Assembly: GCF_002583555.1 (NCBI RefSeq)
Contig: NZ_BEGX01000128.1
Span: 47,939 to 111,938 of the forward strand
From: Pseudonocardia sp. N23
GTDB taxonomy: Bacteria; Actinomycetota; Actinomycetes; Mycobacteriales; Pseudonocardiaceae
Length of the DNA stretch: 64,000 bases
Direction of reading: 5' to 3'
Shown here: positions 9,098 to 19,600 of the stretch, piece by piece
How positions within the stretch are numbered: the stretch's first letter is position 1
Layout: each line of letters begins with the position of its first letter
The notes under the pieces: model-generated
What the model saw: the letters and a program-made list of their open reading frames with translations, nothing else
Told to the model about the DNA's origin: nothing
Database searches by the model: none
Position numbers and translations under genes: made by a program

Positions 9098-9915
9098 AGC
9101 GTCACCGCGATCGGCGCGAACACCACGACGATGACGGCGGCGGCGATCAGCGACGTCGTCGCCGGGCCCGCGATGGGACCGCCGGTGAGCAGGCCGCGGA
9201 CCGCGTCGGCGACCTTCGAGACCGGGTTGACGTTCACGAACGCCTGCAGCCAGCCGGGCATCGAGTCCGACGGGACGAACACGTTGCTGCCGAAGGTGAG
9301 CGGCAGCATGATCATCGCGCCGATGCCCTGCACCGAGCGGGGCTGGCGGACGAGCATGGCCAGCGCGGTGAACACCCAGCAGAGCGCGAAGGCGAACACC
9401 ATGACCAGGCCGAGCGCGGCGATCACGTTGAGCGGGTTGGTGTGCATCCGGAAGCCGAGGACCGTGCCCAGCACCAGCATGATCACACCGGAGGTCAGGT
9501 AGCGGACCAGGTCGGCCATGATCGCGCCGACCAGCGGCGCCGAGCGTGAGATCGGCAGGCTGCGGAACCGGTCGAAGATGCCGGTGTGCAGGTCCTCCGC
9601 GAGGCCGACGCCGGTACCCGCCGAGGCGAACACGACGGTCTGCACCAGCACGCCGGGCAGCGCGAACTGCAGGTAGTCGGTGGTGTTGCCGGAGATCGCA
9701 CCGCCGAAGACATAGACGAACAGCAGCAGGAAGATGACCGGCTGCAGCGTCACGTCGATGAGTGCCTCGGGCGAGTGGATCGTCTTGACGACGCCGCGCC
9801 ACGCGAGTGTGAACCCGTGCCGCAGCGTCGAGGGTCCGTGTCTGCCGCGTTCGATGTCGGGTATCGGCATCGGCGGGCGGGGCGTCGTTCCGGGTGCGAC
9901 GGCGGTCGTGGTCAT
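9079..9915 (-). CDS. ABC-2 type exporter permease (DrrB-like)
   Basis: 278 residues with six predicted membrane segments, including VIFLLLFVYVFGGAISG, GVIMLVLGTVLGF and IAAAVIVVVFAPIAVTL. DrrB-type permeases pair with a DrrA-type ATPase to export antibiotics or lipids. The start ATGA overlaps the stop of the ATPase gene by 4 bp, indicating translational coupling. The 3' end overlaps the AfsR-like gene on the other strand. The conserved cytoplasmic loop RFRSLPISRSAPLVG typical of the family follows the second membrane segment. Substrate unknown. Confidence 0.9.
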   Translation of the reverse strand: MTTTAVAPGTTPRPPMPIPDIERGRHGPSTLRHGFTLAWRGVVKTIHSPEALIDVTLQPVIFLLLFVYVFGGAISGNTTDYLQFALPGVLVQTVVFASAGTGVGLAEDLHTGIFDRFRSLPISRSAPLVGAIMADLVRYLTSGVIMLVLGTVLGFRMHTNPLNVIAALGLVMVFAFALCWVFTALAMLVRQPRSVQGIGAMIMLPLTFGSNVFVPSDSMPGWLQAFVNVNPVSKVADAVRGLLTGGPIAGPATTSLIAAAVIVVVFAPIAVTLYRKRA

Positions 9916-10892
9916 GCCGCCACCTCCTCGTCGGTCGGGTCGGCCCGCTTCTCGGCGTCCTCCGCCGTGCGGCCGGTCAGGGTCATGAAGACGTCGTCGA
10001 GGCTCGGCAGGCGCAGCCCGAGCTCGGCGATCGCGAGGCCGGCCTCGTCGAACCGGGCTCCCGCGACGTGCAGCAGGCCGGGCTCGTGGGCGGCGACGGT
10101 GAGCTCGCCCGAGGCGTCGACGGCCGGGGGCTCGTCGGTGAGGCCGCCCAGGATCGTCGAGACGGTCGGGATGTCGGTGCGGTGCAGGGGCCGCACGTGC
10201 AGCCGCTGGCCGCCGACGTCGGCCTTGAGCGACGCCGGGGTGCCCGAGGCGATCGCACTGCCCCGGTCGATGACGACGAGGTCGTCGGCCAGCTGGTCGG
10301 CCTCCTCGAGGTACTGGGTGGTGAGGAGCACGGTCACGCCGTCGGCAGCGAGCGCCCGGACCTGGTCGAGCACCTCGTTGCGGTGCCGTGGGTCGAGGCC
10401 GGTGGTCGGTTCGTCGAGGAACAGGACGTCGGGGCGGCCGATGAGGCTTGCCGCGAGGTCGAGGCGGCGGCGCATGCCGCCGGAGTAGGTGCGGACGCGG
10501 CGCTTGGCCGCGTCGGCCAGCCCGAACCGCTCGATGAGCTCCGCGGCCCGCACGCGGGCGGCGCGGCGCGGCATGTCGAGCAGCCGGGCGATGAGCATCA
10601 GGTTGTCGGTGCCGGAGAGGGCCTCGTCGACGGCCGCGTACTGGCCGGTGAGGCCGATGCGGGCGCGGACTGCGGCGGGTTCGGCGACGACGTCGTGGCC
10701 GAGGACCGTGGCGCGTCCCGCGTCGGGGCGCAGCAGGGTGGCGAGGACGCGCACGGTCGTGGTCTTGCCCGAACCGTTCGGGCCGAGCAGTCCGAGCACC
10801 GTGCCCTGCCGGGCACTGAGGTCGACCCCGGCGAGGGCCTTCGTGGTGCCGAAGGACTTCTCGAGTCCCTCGACGTGGATGACGGTGTCCAT
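9912..10892 (-). CDS. daunorubicin-resistance-type ABC transporter ATPase (DrrA-like)
   Basis: 326 residues. Walker A GPNGSGKTTTVR, signature YSGGMRRRLDLA, Walker B VLFLDEPTTGLD and H-loop region LLTTQYLEEADQLAD are intact. The C-terminal part (about 220-326, with LRLPSLDDVFMTLTGRTAE) is the DrrA C-terminal domain. First gene of a two-gene exporter operon with the permease that follows. No TetR-type regulator is adjacent; the large AfsR-like gene converges on the operon. Confidence 0.93.
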   Translation of the reverse strand: MDTVIHVEGLEKSFGTTKALAGVDLSARQGTVLGLLGPNGSGKTTTVRVLATLLRPDAGRATVLGHDVVAEPAAVRARIGLTGQYAAVDEALSGTDNLMLIARLLDMPRRAARVRAAELIERFGLADAAKRRVRTYSGGMRRRLDLAASLIGRPDVLFLDEPTTGLDPRHRNEVLDQVRALAADGVTVLLTTQYLEEADQLADDLVVIDRGSAIASGTPASLKADVGGQRLHVRPLHRTDIPTVSTILGGLTDEPPAVDASGELTVAAHEPGLLHVAGARFDEAGLAIAELGLRLPSLDDVFMTLTGRTAEDAEKRADPTDEEVAA

Positions 10893-11045
10893 GAGGACGA
10901 CTCTGACCCTCGCCGCTGATGCGCCGCTGTCACGACGCTGACACCATCTCAGCGCAGCAGTGACGTCACCGTGGCGTCAACTCAGCGACGTGCGCGCAGC
11001 CCGTCGACGACGACCGAGCACGCCGCGCACCGGCCGCTGCCGACC

Positions 11046-11145
11046 ATGACCGCGGTCCGCGAGGCTGCCGACGCCCTGGAAGCCGTCGTGGCCGACGACC
11101 TGTGGCCGGTGCCGTCCTACCTGGGAGATGCTCTACATCCGGTGA
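11046..11145 (+). pseudogene. decayed 3' end of a type III glutamine synthetase gene
   Basis: The frame from 11046 reads MTAVREAADALEAVVADDLW followed by PVPSY, matching the conserved C-terminus of GSIII (GlnN-type) proteins. Translation then shifts: after TAC the next frame reads E-M-L-Y-I-R-stop (11125-11145), the expected family C-terminus. One inserted base (TACCTGGGAG where TACCGGGAG is expected) explains the break. No convincing upstream GSIII sequence was found in 10893-11045, so this is a remnant. The rest of the 308-bp stretch between the ABC ATPase and ABC-F genes holds nothing else recognisable. Confidence 0.6.
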
Positions 11146-11200
11146 CGACGCGGCCGGCCCCGCCGCGCTGCGGCGGGGCCGTTCGCCAGCTCCCGGCTCG

Positions 11201-12999
<1,799 letters not shown>

Positions 13000-13000
<1 letters not shown>

Positions 13001-13983
13001 CAGGCACGCACTTTCGGCCAGGAGCCGGTCGGGGGACCCGACGGCGGCTCGTTCTCGTCGACGATCCGGGCCCCGGGGACGGGCCCGTGGGCGACACGGA
13101 CGGTTCGGCACACACCGGCGCCGGCCAGCTCGGCGGCGACCTCCACAGCGGAGTCGGCACTCTCGCACAGGAAGGCGCACGTCGGTCCCGACCCGGACAC
13201 CAGCCCGGCCAGTGCACCGGCGGAGACACCCGCGCGCAGGGTGCGGCGCAGGTCGGGGGCGAGGCTCACAGCGGCGGCCTGCAGGTCGTTGCCCAGGGAG
13301 AGCGCGAGGTGGCGGGGGTCGCCGCCGGCGAGCGCCTCGAGCACGGGTTCGACCGCGCGCATCGGCGCCTCCTCCGCCGACGCCGATGCCGACGCGGCGC
13401 GGAGCCGGTCGAGTTCGGCGAACACGGTCGGTGTGGAGAGGCCCTGGCGGGCCAGCGCGATCACCCAGTGCTGCGGGTGCCGGGACAGGACGGGGACGAT
13501 CCGCTCGCCGCGCCCGGTGCCGACGGCCGTGCCGCCGTGCAGCGCGAACGTGACGTCGCTGCCCAGCTCGGCGGCCATGACGGCGAGCTCCTCGCGCGTC
13601 AGGTCGAGCTTCCACATCCCGGCGAGCGCGACGAGGGTGCCCGCGGCGTCGGCGCTGCCGCCCGCCATCCCGCCTGCGACGGGGATGCCCTTGCGCAGCA
13701 CCACCCGCACGTCGGTGTCGCGGTCCGCGCGGCGGCCCAGCAGCTCGACGGCCTTCCACGCGAGGTTGCTGCCATCGGTCGGCACGTCGGCGATGGCGTC
13801 ACCGGTGACCTCGACACCCGGGGCGTCCGACGCTGCGACCGTGACCTCGTCGAACAGGCTCACGGCGTGGAACACGGTGACCAGTTCGTGGTACCCGTCG
13901 TCGCGCACGTCGCCGACGGCGAGATGCAGGTTGATCTTCCCGGGGACACGCACGGTGACCGGGACGGGGACGGCGGCGAGCAC
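13000..13983 (-). CDS. ispE: 4-diphosphocytidyl-2-C-methyl-D-erythritol kinase
   Basis: 327 residues, GHMP kinase of the non-mevalonate isoprenoid pathway. VRVPGKINLHLAVG at the N-terminus, the GHMP glycine-rich motif IPVAGGMAGGSADAAG (about 97-112) and a C-terminal GLVSGSGPTCAFLC motif are intact. The GTG start at 13983 has TAGTGT 6 bp upstream, the leaderless pattern. Transcribed toward the ABC-F gene with a 1-bp overlap. Confidence 0.97.
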
Positions 13984-13989
13984 CTGACA

Positions 13990-13995
13990 ACACTA
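13990..13995 (-). promoter_or_regulatory. leaderless -10 hexamer of ispE
   Basis: TAGTGT on the minus strand, then six bases, then the GTG start codon at 13983. It matches the TAnnnT-N6-start arrangement seen at several other genes in the window. Confidence 0.5.
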
Positions 13996-14036
13996 CGTGC
14001 CCGGGCGCACGACCGTCCGTGGACGGCCCCCTCCCG

Positions 14037-14095
14037 CCGACTTCGACACAGGGCTGCTCGCGGTCATGATCACCGCAGTCCCGGGTCGAAGTCGG
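14037..14095. repeat. 59-bp imperfect palindrome, family 1 (copy 1)
   Basis: Perfect 11-bp arms, CCGACTTCGAC (14037-14047) and its complement (14085-14095), enclose an interior centred on GGTCATGATCACC. It is the same length as the copies at 24105 and 42502, with related arms and a TCATG core, but is the most diverged of the three. It lies downstream of the MFS gene and upstream of ispE. Confidence 0.75.
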
Positions 14096-14113
14096 TTCGA
14101 TGGTGCGGACCGC

Positions 14114-15625
14114 TCAGGCCGACGTGGGCGACGGCTCGATGGGCTCGACTGCCGCGGCCCCCCGCGCGGCCAGGTGCCGTGGCACGGCGAACGCCGCGAC
14201 CGCGACGAACCCGAGCAACAACACCGCGGCCGGCAGGTACATCGCCTGGCCCATGGCGGTCGCGAAGCCCTCGTACAGGAACGGGGGCAGCGTCGCGATA
14301 GTGGCGTCGCCGCTGCCGCCGGAACCACCCGCGGGCAGGTTCGCCGCGATCCGCGAGGCCATCAGCGTCGCGATCGCCGCGGACCCGAGGACGGCACCGA
14401 TCTGGCGTGTCGTGTTGTAGACGCCCGCGCCGCTGCCGGCGCTGGCCATCGGCAGGTTCCGGGTGGCCGTTGTGGCGATGGGCGCCCAGATGAATCCGTT
14501 GGCCACGCCGAGCAGGGCGATGGGCAGCAGCAGCTCCCACACCGGCAGACCCGGCCGCAGGATCGCGCCGATCCAGAACAGCGACGCAGAGAAGCAGAGC
14601 ATCCCGAAGCCGGCGATCCAGCGGGGGTGCACCGTGTCGGTGATCTTGCCGACCCACGGCGCAAGACCGCCCGAGATCACGGCCATCGGGACGAACAGCA
14701 GCGCCGAGCGCGTCGGCGACAGGCCCATCACGCCCTGCGCGTAGAACGTCAGCGGGAACGTCATCGCGGTGATCCCGAACCCGACAGTGGTGATCGCGAC
14801 GTTGGCGAGGCTGAAGTTCCGGTCGCGGAACAGGGCGAGCGAGACCAGCGGCTCACCACGGTTGCGGGCCTGCCACCACAGGAACGCAGCCATGACCACG
14901 ATGCCCGCGATGATCAGCGACCACACCGAGACCGGGCCCGTGATCGTGCCCCAGTGGTAGGTCTGGCCCTCCTGGATGCCGAAGACCAGCAGGAACATCC
15001 CGACCGCGCTCAGCGCCACGCCGAGCAGGTCGAACTTGCGGACGTGGGTCTCCAGCGCCGGGACCAGGCGGTAGGCCATCACGAACGCGACGATGCCGAC
15101 AGGCACGTTGATGAAGAAGATCCACTCCCAGCCCAGACTGTCGACGAGCACGCCGCCGAGGATCGGGCCGACCAGCGTCGCGACGCCCGCCGTGGCACCC
15201 CACAGGCTCATCGCCCGGCCACGGCTCTCCGCCGGGAACGTGCGGGTGATGACGGCCATCGTCTGCGGTGTCATCAGGGACGCGCCGAAGCCCTGCACGA
15301 CCCGGGCCGCGACCAGCGCGCCGATCGAGTCGGTGAACCCGCACCACAGCGACGCCATCGTGAAGATCGTCAGCCCGACCAGGTAGACCCGGCCCGGGCC
15401 CAGCCTGTCGCCGAGGCGGCCGGTGATCAGCAGCGGTACCGCGTAGGCCAGCAGGTACGCGCTCGTCACCCAGACCACCGAGTCGACGCTCGCGTGCAGG
15501 TTCTCCTGGATCGCCGGCGTCGCGACCGAGACGATCGTCGAGTCCACCAGGATCATGAAGAACCCGATGACCATCGCCCACAGGGCGGGCCACGGGCTCG
15601 CCGGCAGAGCCTTCCCCTCGTTCAC
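14114..15625 (-). CDS. DHA2-family MFS drug/proton antiporter
   Basis: 503 residues with about 14 hydrophobic helices, as in EmrB/QacA pumps. Motif A appears as GRLGDRLGPGRVYLVG, and the ILVDSTIVSVATPAIQ and GPILGGVLVDSLGWEWIFFI segments are DHA2 hallmarks. The start is taken as the GTG at 15625: it overlaps the PadR stop as GTGA and has GGAGGA 6 bp upstream. An in-frame ATG 21 bp earlier would place that ribosome-binding site inside the coding region. Second gene of a padR-pump operon, so expression is probably controlled by PadR. Substrate unknown. Confidence 0.92.
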   Translation of the reverse strand: MNEGKALPASPWPALWAMVIGFFMILVDSTIVSVATPAIQENLHASVDSVVWVTSAYLLAYAVPLLITGRLGDRLGPGRVYLVGLTIFTMASLWCGFTDSIGALVAARVVQGFGASLMTPQTMAVITRTFPAESRGRAMSLWGATAGVATLVGPILGGVLVDSLGWEWIFFINVPVGIVAFVMAYRLVPALETHVRKFDLLGVALSAVGMFLLVFGIQEGQTYHWGTITGPVSVWSLIIAGIVVMAAFLWWQARNRGEPLVSLALFRDRNFSLANVAITTVGFGITAMTFPLTFYAQGVMGLSPTRSALLFVPMAVISGGLAPWVGKITDTVHPRWIAGFGMLCFSASLFWIGAILRPGLPVWELLLPIALLGVANGFIWAPIATTATRNLPMASAGSGAGVYNTTRQIGAVLGSAAIATLMASRIAANLPAGGSGGSGDATIATLPPFLYEGFATAMGQAMYLPAAVLLLGFVAVAAFAVPRHLAARGAAAVEPIEPSPTSA

Positions 15626-16188
15626 AGCCTGTCCTCCGACGGCCATGTCAACTCCTTCGTCTCGAGCCGTTCGACCAGCCGGGTCAGCCAGCGGATCTCG
15701 GCCCGCGCCATTTCCATCAGATAGTGGGAATCGAGCAGGTGGACCTCGAGCACCTCGGTCATCGCGTGCGAGACCAGCGACTCGGCGGCGTCGAGGTCGG
15801 CCTGCAGGGTGTCGATCCGCGTGCGCAGCAGCGCGACCGCCTCCGCGCGGGGCAGGTTGTGCGCCTCGCCGAGCGCCAGCGGGAACCGCGGGTACTCGTT
15901 GACAGGTGCGCCGAGGTTCTCGGCGATCCAGTCGCGCAACGCCTCGCGCCCGGCCCGGGTGACCCGGTAGGTGGTGCGCTCGGGTCGCCCGCCCTCGCGG
16001 TCCGTGCCCACGGCCTCGACCAGCGACGCGTCGGCCAGCCGGGCGACCGTGTGGTACAGCGACCCGGGCCGGACCTTGACGATCCGGTCCTCGTGCCGGT
16101 CGAGCATCAACCGGTACATCTCGTAGGGGTGCATCGGCTTCTCGCAGAGCAGCGCGAGCACGGAGGTCCCGAGTGCCGTCATCGCCAT
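15622..16188 (-). CDS. PadR-family transcriptional repressor
   Basis: About 188 residues. The N-terminal winged helix (ALGTSVLALLCEKPMHPYEM to PGSLYHTVARLADASLVEAV) and the RPERTTYRVTRAGREALRDW wing are characteristic of PadR. The C-terminal helical half (about 95-185) is the Vir-type dimerisation domain. PadR proteins repress neighbouring transporter genes until a phenolic or drug ligand binds. ATG at 16188 is chosen for a GGAG 8 bp upstream; GTG 16197 and ATG 16182 are alternatives. A palindrome overlapping the likely -10 upstream supports autoregulation. Confidence 0.93.
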   Translation of the reverse strand: MAMTALGTSVLALLCEKPMHPYEMYRLMLDRHEDRIVKVRPGSLYHTVARLADASLVEAVGTDREGGRPERTTYRVTRAGREALRDWIAENLGAPVNEYPRFPLALGEAHNLPRAEAVALLRTRIDTLQADLDAAESLVSHAMTEVLEVHLLDSHYLMEMARAEIRWLTRLVERLETKELTWPSEDRL

Positions 16189-16226
16189 CGCACTCACTCC
16201 GTCCGTTCCGATCGTTCCAGCTGAAC

Positions 16227-16242
16227 TATTCCGTGTGGAATA
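16227..16242. promoter_or_regulatory. candidate PadR operator / promoter of padR-MFS operon
   Basis: The 16-bp palindrome TATTCC-GTGT-GGAATA sits about 39 bp upstream of padR. A minus-strand TATATT (16244-16239) overlapping its edge is a plausible -10. It is an AT-rich island in otherwise GC-rich sequence. Assignment to PadR is by position and symmetry only. Confidence 0.55.
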
Positions 16243-16474
16243 TAGCTACGAGCCGTCCGCTCCGTCACCCGACGGTGTCACGCGACCCCGACAGTTTCCG
16301 GCCACGTTCTCGCAGGTCACGGGCATTGCAGACGAACCGGACACACACGTCGGCGAGCCCGGTCGCCGAGTTCGGACAGTCCGCACCGCCCCCGGCCCAC
16401 GCACCCCGACAAGGGCGAGCCGCAGCACGACCCGCCGGCCTCGTCAGGCGGGGCGGCGTCAGGCGGGGCGGGCG

Positions 16475-17329
16475 TCAGGCGGGGCGGGCGGCGGCGATCC
16501 GGGCGAAGTCGGCGATGCCGAGCTGCTCGGCGCGCGTCAGCGGATCGATGCCCGCGGCCCGCAACGCGGCCTCAGCCGCCGTGGGCGACCCCGCCCAGCC
16601 GGAGAGCGCCGATCGCAACGCCTTGCGGCGGTGGGCGAACGCGGCGTCGATCACGGCGAACACGTCGGCGCGCGGAAGGTCCGACGGCGCCTCCCGGGCC
16701 GTGAACGACAACAGCCCGGAGTCGACGTTGGGCACCGGCCAGAACACCGCGCGCGGCACCGGGCCGGCGCGTCGGGCGGCGGCGAACCAGGCCAGCTTCG
16801 CACTGGGCACGCCGTAGGTCTTGGAGCCCGGAGGGGCGGCGAGCCGGTCGGCCACCTCGGCCTGCACCATGACCAGCCCGCGACGGATCCCGGGCAGCTC
16901 GGCCAGCAGGTGCAGCAGCACCGGGACACCGACGTTGTAGGGCAGGTTGGCGACGATCGCCGTCGGCACCGGGCCGTGCAGGTCGGCCGCGCGGATGCGC
17001 ATGGCGTCGGCGGTGGTGACGGTGAGCCGGTCGGCGAGAGCCGGCGCGAACTCCGCGACCGTGGCCGGCAACCGCTGGGCGAGGACGGGGTCGATCTCGA
17101 CGGCGTGCACCGCTGCCACCGCGGGCAGCAACGCGAGCGTGAGCGAGCCGAGGCCGGGCCCGACCTCGACGACCACGTCGTCGGGGGTGAGGTCGGCCGA
17201 TTTCACGATGCGCCGCACCGTGTTCGGGTCGTGCACGAAGTTCTGCCCGAGCTTCTTGGTCGGCCGTATCCCCAGGTCCTCGGCGAGGCCGCGGACCTCG
17301 GCAGGGCCCAGCAGCCGCGCGTCGTTCAC
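16475..17329 (-). CDS. ksgA: 16S rRNA dimethyladenosine transferase
   Basis: 284 residues. KsgA dimethylates two adjacent adenosines near the 3' end of 16S rRNA; its loss gives kasugamycin resistance. KKLGQNFVHDPN, the SAM-binding VVEVGPGLGSLT motif, an AVEIDP acidic loop and the catalytic IVANLPYNVG (N-L-P-Y) motif are present. GTG start. It lies 33 bp downstream of rpfB in the same orientation, the order conserved in mycobacteria. Confidence 0.97.
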   Translation of the reverse strand: MNDARLLGPAEVRGLAEDLGIRPTKKLGQNFVHDPNTVRRIVKSADLTPDDVVVEVGPGLGSLTLALLPAVAAVHAVEIDPVLAQRLPATVAEFAPALADRLTVTTADAMRIRAADLHGPVPTAIVANLPYNVGVPVLLHLLAELPGIRRGLVMVQAEVADRLAAPPGSKTYGVPSAKLAWFAAARRAGPVPRAVFWPVPNVDSGLLSFTAREAPSDLPRADVFAVIDAAFAHRRKALRSALSGWAGSPTAAEAALRAAGIDPLTRAEQLGIADFARIAAARPA

Positions 17330-17362
17330 CCGCAGATCATGCCCAGCCGGATCGGCCGGGCC

Positions 17363-19444
17363 TCACAGACCCAGCTTGCGCGAGCAGGCGGGCCACGCGC
17401 CGTAGCCGCCACGCGCGTCGCGCACCTTGGTGGCGACGGCGATCTGCTGCTCCCGGGTGGCCTGGTGCGGCAGCGGGGCGTACTGCGTTCCGCCGTAGGC
17501 CCGCCAGGTCTGCGCGTCGAACTGCAGGCCGCCGTAGTAGCCGTTGCCGGTGTTGATGGCCCAGTTGCCGCCGGCCTCGCACTTGGCCAGCGCGTCCCAC
17601 GAGCCGCCCGAGGAGACGGCCGGCGCGGCGGGGATGTCCTTGTTGGTGCCGACCTTCACGATCTTCGGCTTGGGCGGCACCGTCGATCCAGCGCTGACCT
17701 GCTCGCGCCGGACCTCCTTGCCGTTCTCGGTGAACACCCGCATGACCGAGGACTGCTCGCCCGCCGTACCGGGGTCGACGACGACCTTCTTGCCCACGGC
17801 CATCGTCGGGTCGTCGACGGTCTGCTCGGGCGGCGGGATCTTGCGCGTGACGACGATGTCGTTGACCGCATTGCGGACGACGCGGATCTCCATGCCGTCG
17901 GTCAGCGGGGCGTCGAGGCCGGGGGCGGCGACGTCGTCGGAGCCGAGCTGCACGCCGCGCTCGGCGAGCAGGCCGCCGACGGTGCCGGACATCGTCGTGA
18001 CCTGGGTGGGCGCGCCGGAGCCGTCGACGAGCGAGACGGTGCGCTGCACATTGACGACGAGCTGCATGCCCGACAGCGGAATCTCCGAGTCCGGCGACGC
18101 CGACATCTGGATGGGCTTCGCGTTCAGCCCCATGCCCGCGAGGGCCTCGGAGACGACGTCGGAGGTGGTCCACACCTGGCGACGCTCGTTGCCCTCGATG
18201 AGGGTGATCTGCCGGGCCCGGTCGACGACGATCTCGTCGCCGCTGGAGACGTCGCTCCCGAGGCCGGGGGCGACGCGGTCCTGCGGGTTGGTGGCGATGC
18301 CTGCGGCTTCGAGCGCGCCCGCGACGTCGCCGGAGAAGGTGTGCACGACCTGGGACTCGCCGTCGACAGTGATCGTCACGGTCTTGTCCATGGCCAGCGC
18401 GGTGCCGCTGCCCGCGGTGAGCGTGACCAGCGCGGCCAGGGCCGTCGCGCGGGCGACGGTGCGGCTGCGGCCGCGGGTGGCCTCGTCGAGCTCGACGACG
18501 TCGGCCTCGGTGAGGCCGGCGGGGGCGGTGGTGCGCCGCGGCGCCCGTGTCTGCGGGGCGGGTGCCTCGGCTGCGGGCTCGTCGTCGGCTACGGGCTCAT
18601 CGGCTACGGGCTCGTCGGCTACGGGCTCGTCGACCGTGGGCTCGTCGACAGCGGGAGCAGCGGCAGCCGCGCGCAGCTCGGCGTCCCACAGGCCGGCGTC
18701 GTCGGCCTCGGTGCCGGTGGCGGCCTCACGAACCGGCTCATGGGTGACGGTGTCGGCCGAACGGCTGACGGGCGGCTCACCGGCGAGGGCCGAGAGCCCG
18801 TCGAGGGTCGGCGGGTCGACCTGGCGGCGCGGCGGGACCGCCGGGAACCGGTCCGTGCGGGGCTGGTCGTCGACCGGGCCGGGCTGCGCGGGTACGGCGA
18901 ACCAGTCGGTCCGGTACGCGGCGTGACCGGCGTCGAGCGCGGACAGCGTCGACGGTCCGGAGCTGACGACGGGGAACCACCGGGTGGCGGGCTCGTCGGG
19001 GTCGTAGTCGGGCCGTTCCTCGACCGGGGTCGAGCCGGAGAGGCCGAGGGGGTCACCGTCGACCCGGTGCGGACGCGCGCCGGCGCCGTCGCCGCCCGGG
19101 TGGGAGCCGTAGTCGGACCAGTCGGAGAGCGACGCGGGCCCGTCCGCCTCGTCGTCGTCCTCGTCGTCGAGGTAGCCCAGGTAGGGCTCGCGGCGCGGCT
19201 CGGCGAACCAGCCACCGGTGGCCGGGGAATCGGTCGCGGTCAGGCGCGCCAACAGCGCGTCGGCGCGGGCGCGTGGGTCCAGCTCGTCGTCGAACGGACC
19301 GTCGGGGGCGGGGAAACGGTCGACGACGGCGTCGTCGGAGGCGTACCCGAGACGCGCGCGGGCGGCGCGCCGTTGCAGATGCGAGGAGACGTCGACCACT
19401 GCGATCCAGACCTCGACGGACCGGGCAGGAGCTGCTGCGGTCAC
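17363..19444 (-). CDS. rpfB: resuscitation-promoting factor RpfB
   Basis: 693 residues. A long acidic, low-complexity cytoplasmic region (about 1-320) precedes one membrane anchor (TVARATALAALVTLTAGSG). Outside follow three DUF348 repeats (about 360-530), a G5 domain (about 540-610) and a C-terminal Rpf lysozyme-like domain with WDALAKCEAGGNWAINTGNG and YYGGLQFDAQTW. The catalytic Glu is in CEAGGNW. Rpfs cleave peptidoglycan and wake dormant cells. The extended N-terminus, with a tandem DEPVA run encoded near 18585-18655, is longer than in M. tuberculosis RpfB; the true start could lie downstream of the GTG used here. No ydaO-type riboswitch consensus is evident in the 156-bp upstream gap. 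Confidence 0.93.
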   Translation of the reverse strand: MTAAAPARSVEVWIAVVDVSSHLQRRAARARLGYASDDAVVDRFPAPDGPFDDELDPRARADALLARLTATDSPATGGWFAEPRREPYLGYLDDEDDDEADGPASLSDWSDYGSHPGGDGAGARPHRVDGDPLGLSGSTPVEERPDYDPDEPATRWFPVVSSGPSTLSALDAGHAAYRTDWFAVPAQPGPVDDQPRTDRFPAVPPRRQVDPPTLDGLSALAGEPPVSRSADTVTHEPVREAATGTEADDAGLWDAELRAAAAAPAVDEPTVDEPVADEPVADEPVADDEPAAEAPAPQTRAPRRTTAPAGLTEADVVELDEATRGRSRTVARATALAALVTLTAGSGTALAMDKTVTITVDGESQVVHTFSGDVAGALEAAGIATNPQDRVAPGLGSDVSSGDEIVVDRARQITLIEGNERRQVWTTSDVVSEALAGMGLNAKPIQMSASPDSEIPLSGMQLVVNVQRTVSLVDGSGAPTQVTTMSGTVGGLLAERGVQLGSDDVAAPGLDAPLTDGMEIRVVRNAVNDIVVTRKIPPPEQTVDDPTMAVGKKVVVDPGTAGEQSSVMRVFTENGKEVRREQVSAGSTVPPKPKIVKVGTNKDIPAAPAVSSGGSWDALAKCEAGGNWAINTGNGYYGGLQFDAQTWRAYGGTQYAPLPHQATREQQIAVATKVRDARGGYGAWPACSRKLGL

Positions 19445-19600
19445 GGTGGCCCGAGGGCGAATGGTTCAGGGAGCGCCCCGAGCCACCGTTACCGCTTGTG
19501 CTGGGGAGCGTCACCCCATCCCGGCGATCACGGAACCGTAACGGGCACAGGTGATCCACTTCGCGTCACGACACGCTGTGAGCGCCGAACGGCCTCCCGG

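Noticed and set aside
19445..19600. c-di-AMP (ydaO) riboswitch upstream of rpfB
   Set aside because: Such switches often precede rpf genes in actinobacteria, but the 156-bp leader lacks the conserved GGGGUGAAU-type and CCCGUCAGCU-type segments; only a weak GGGG-CCCC hairpin is present.
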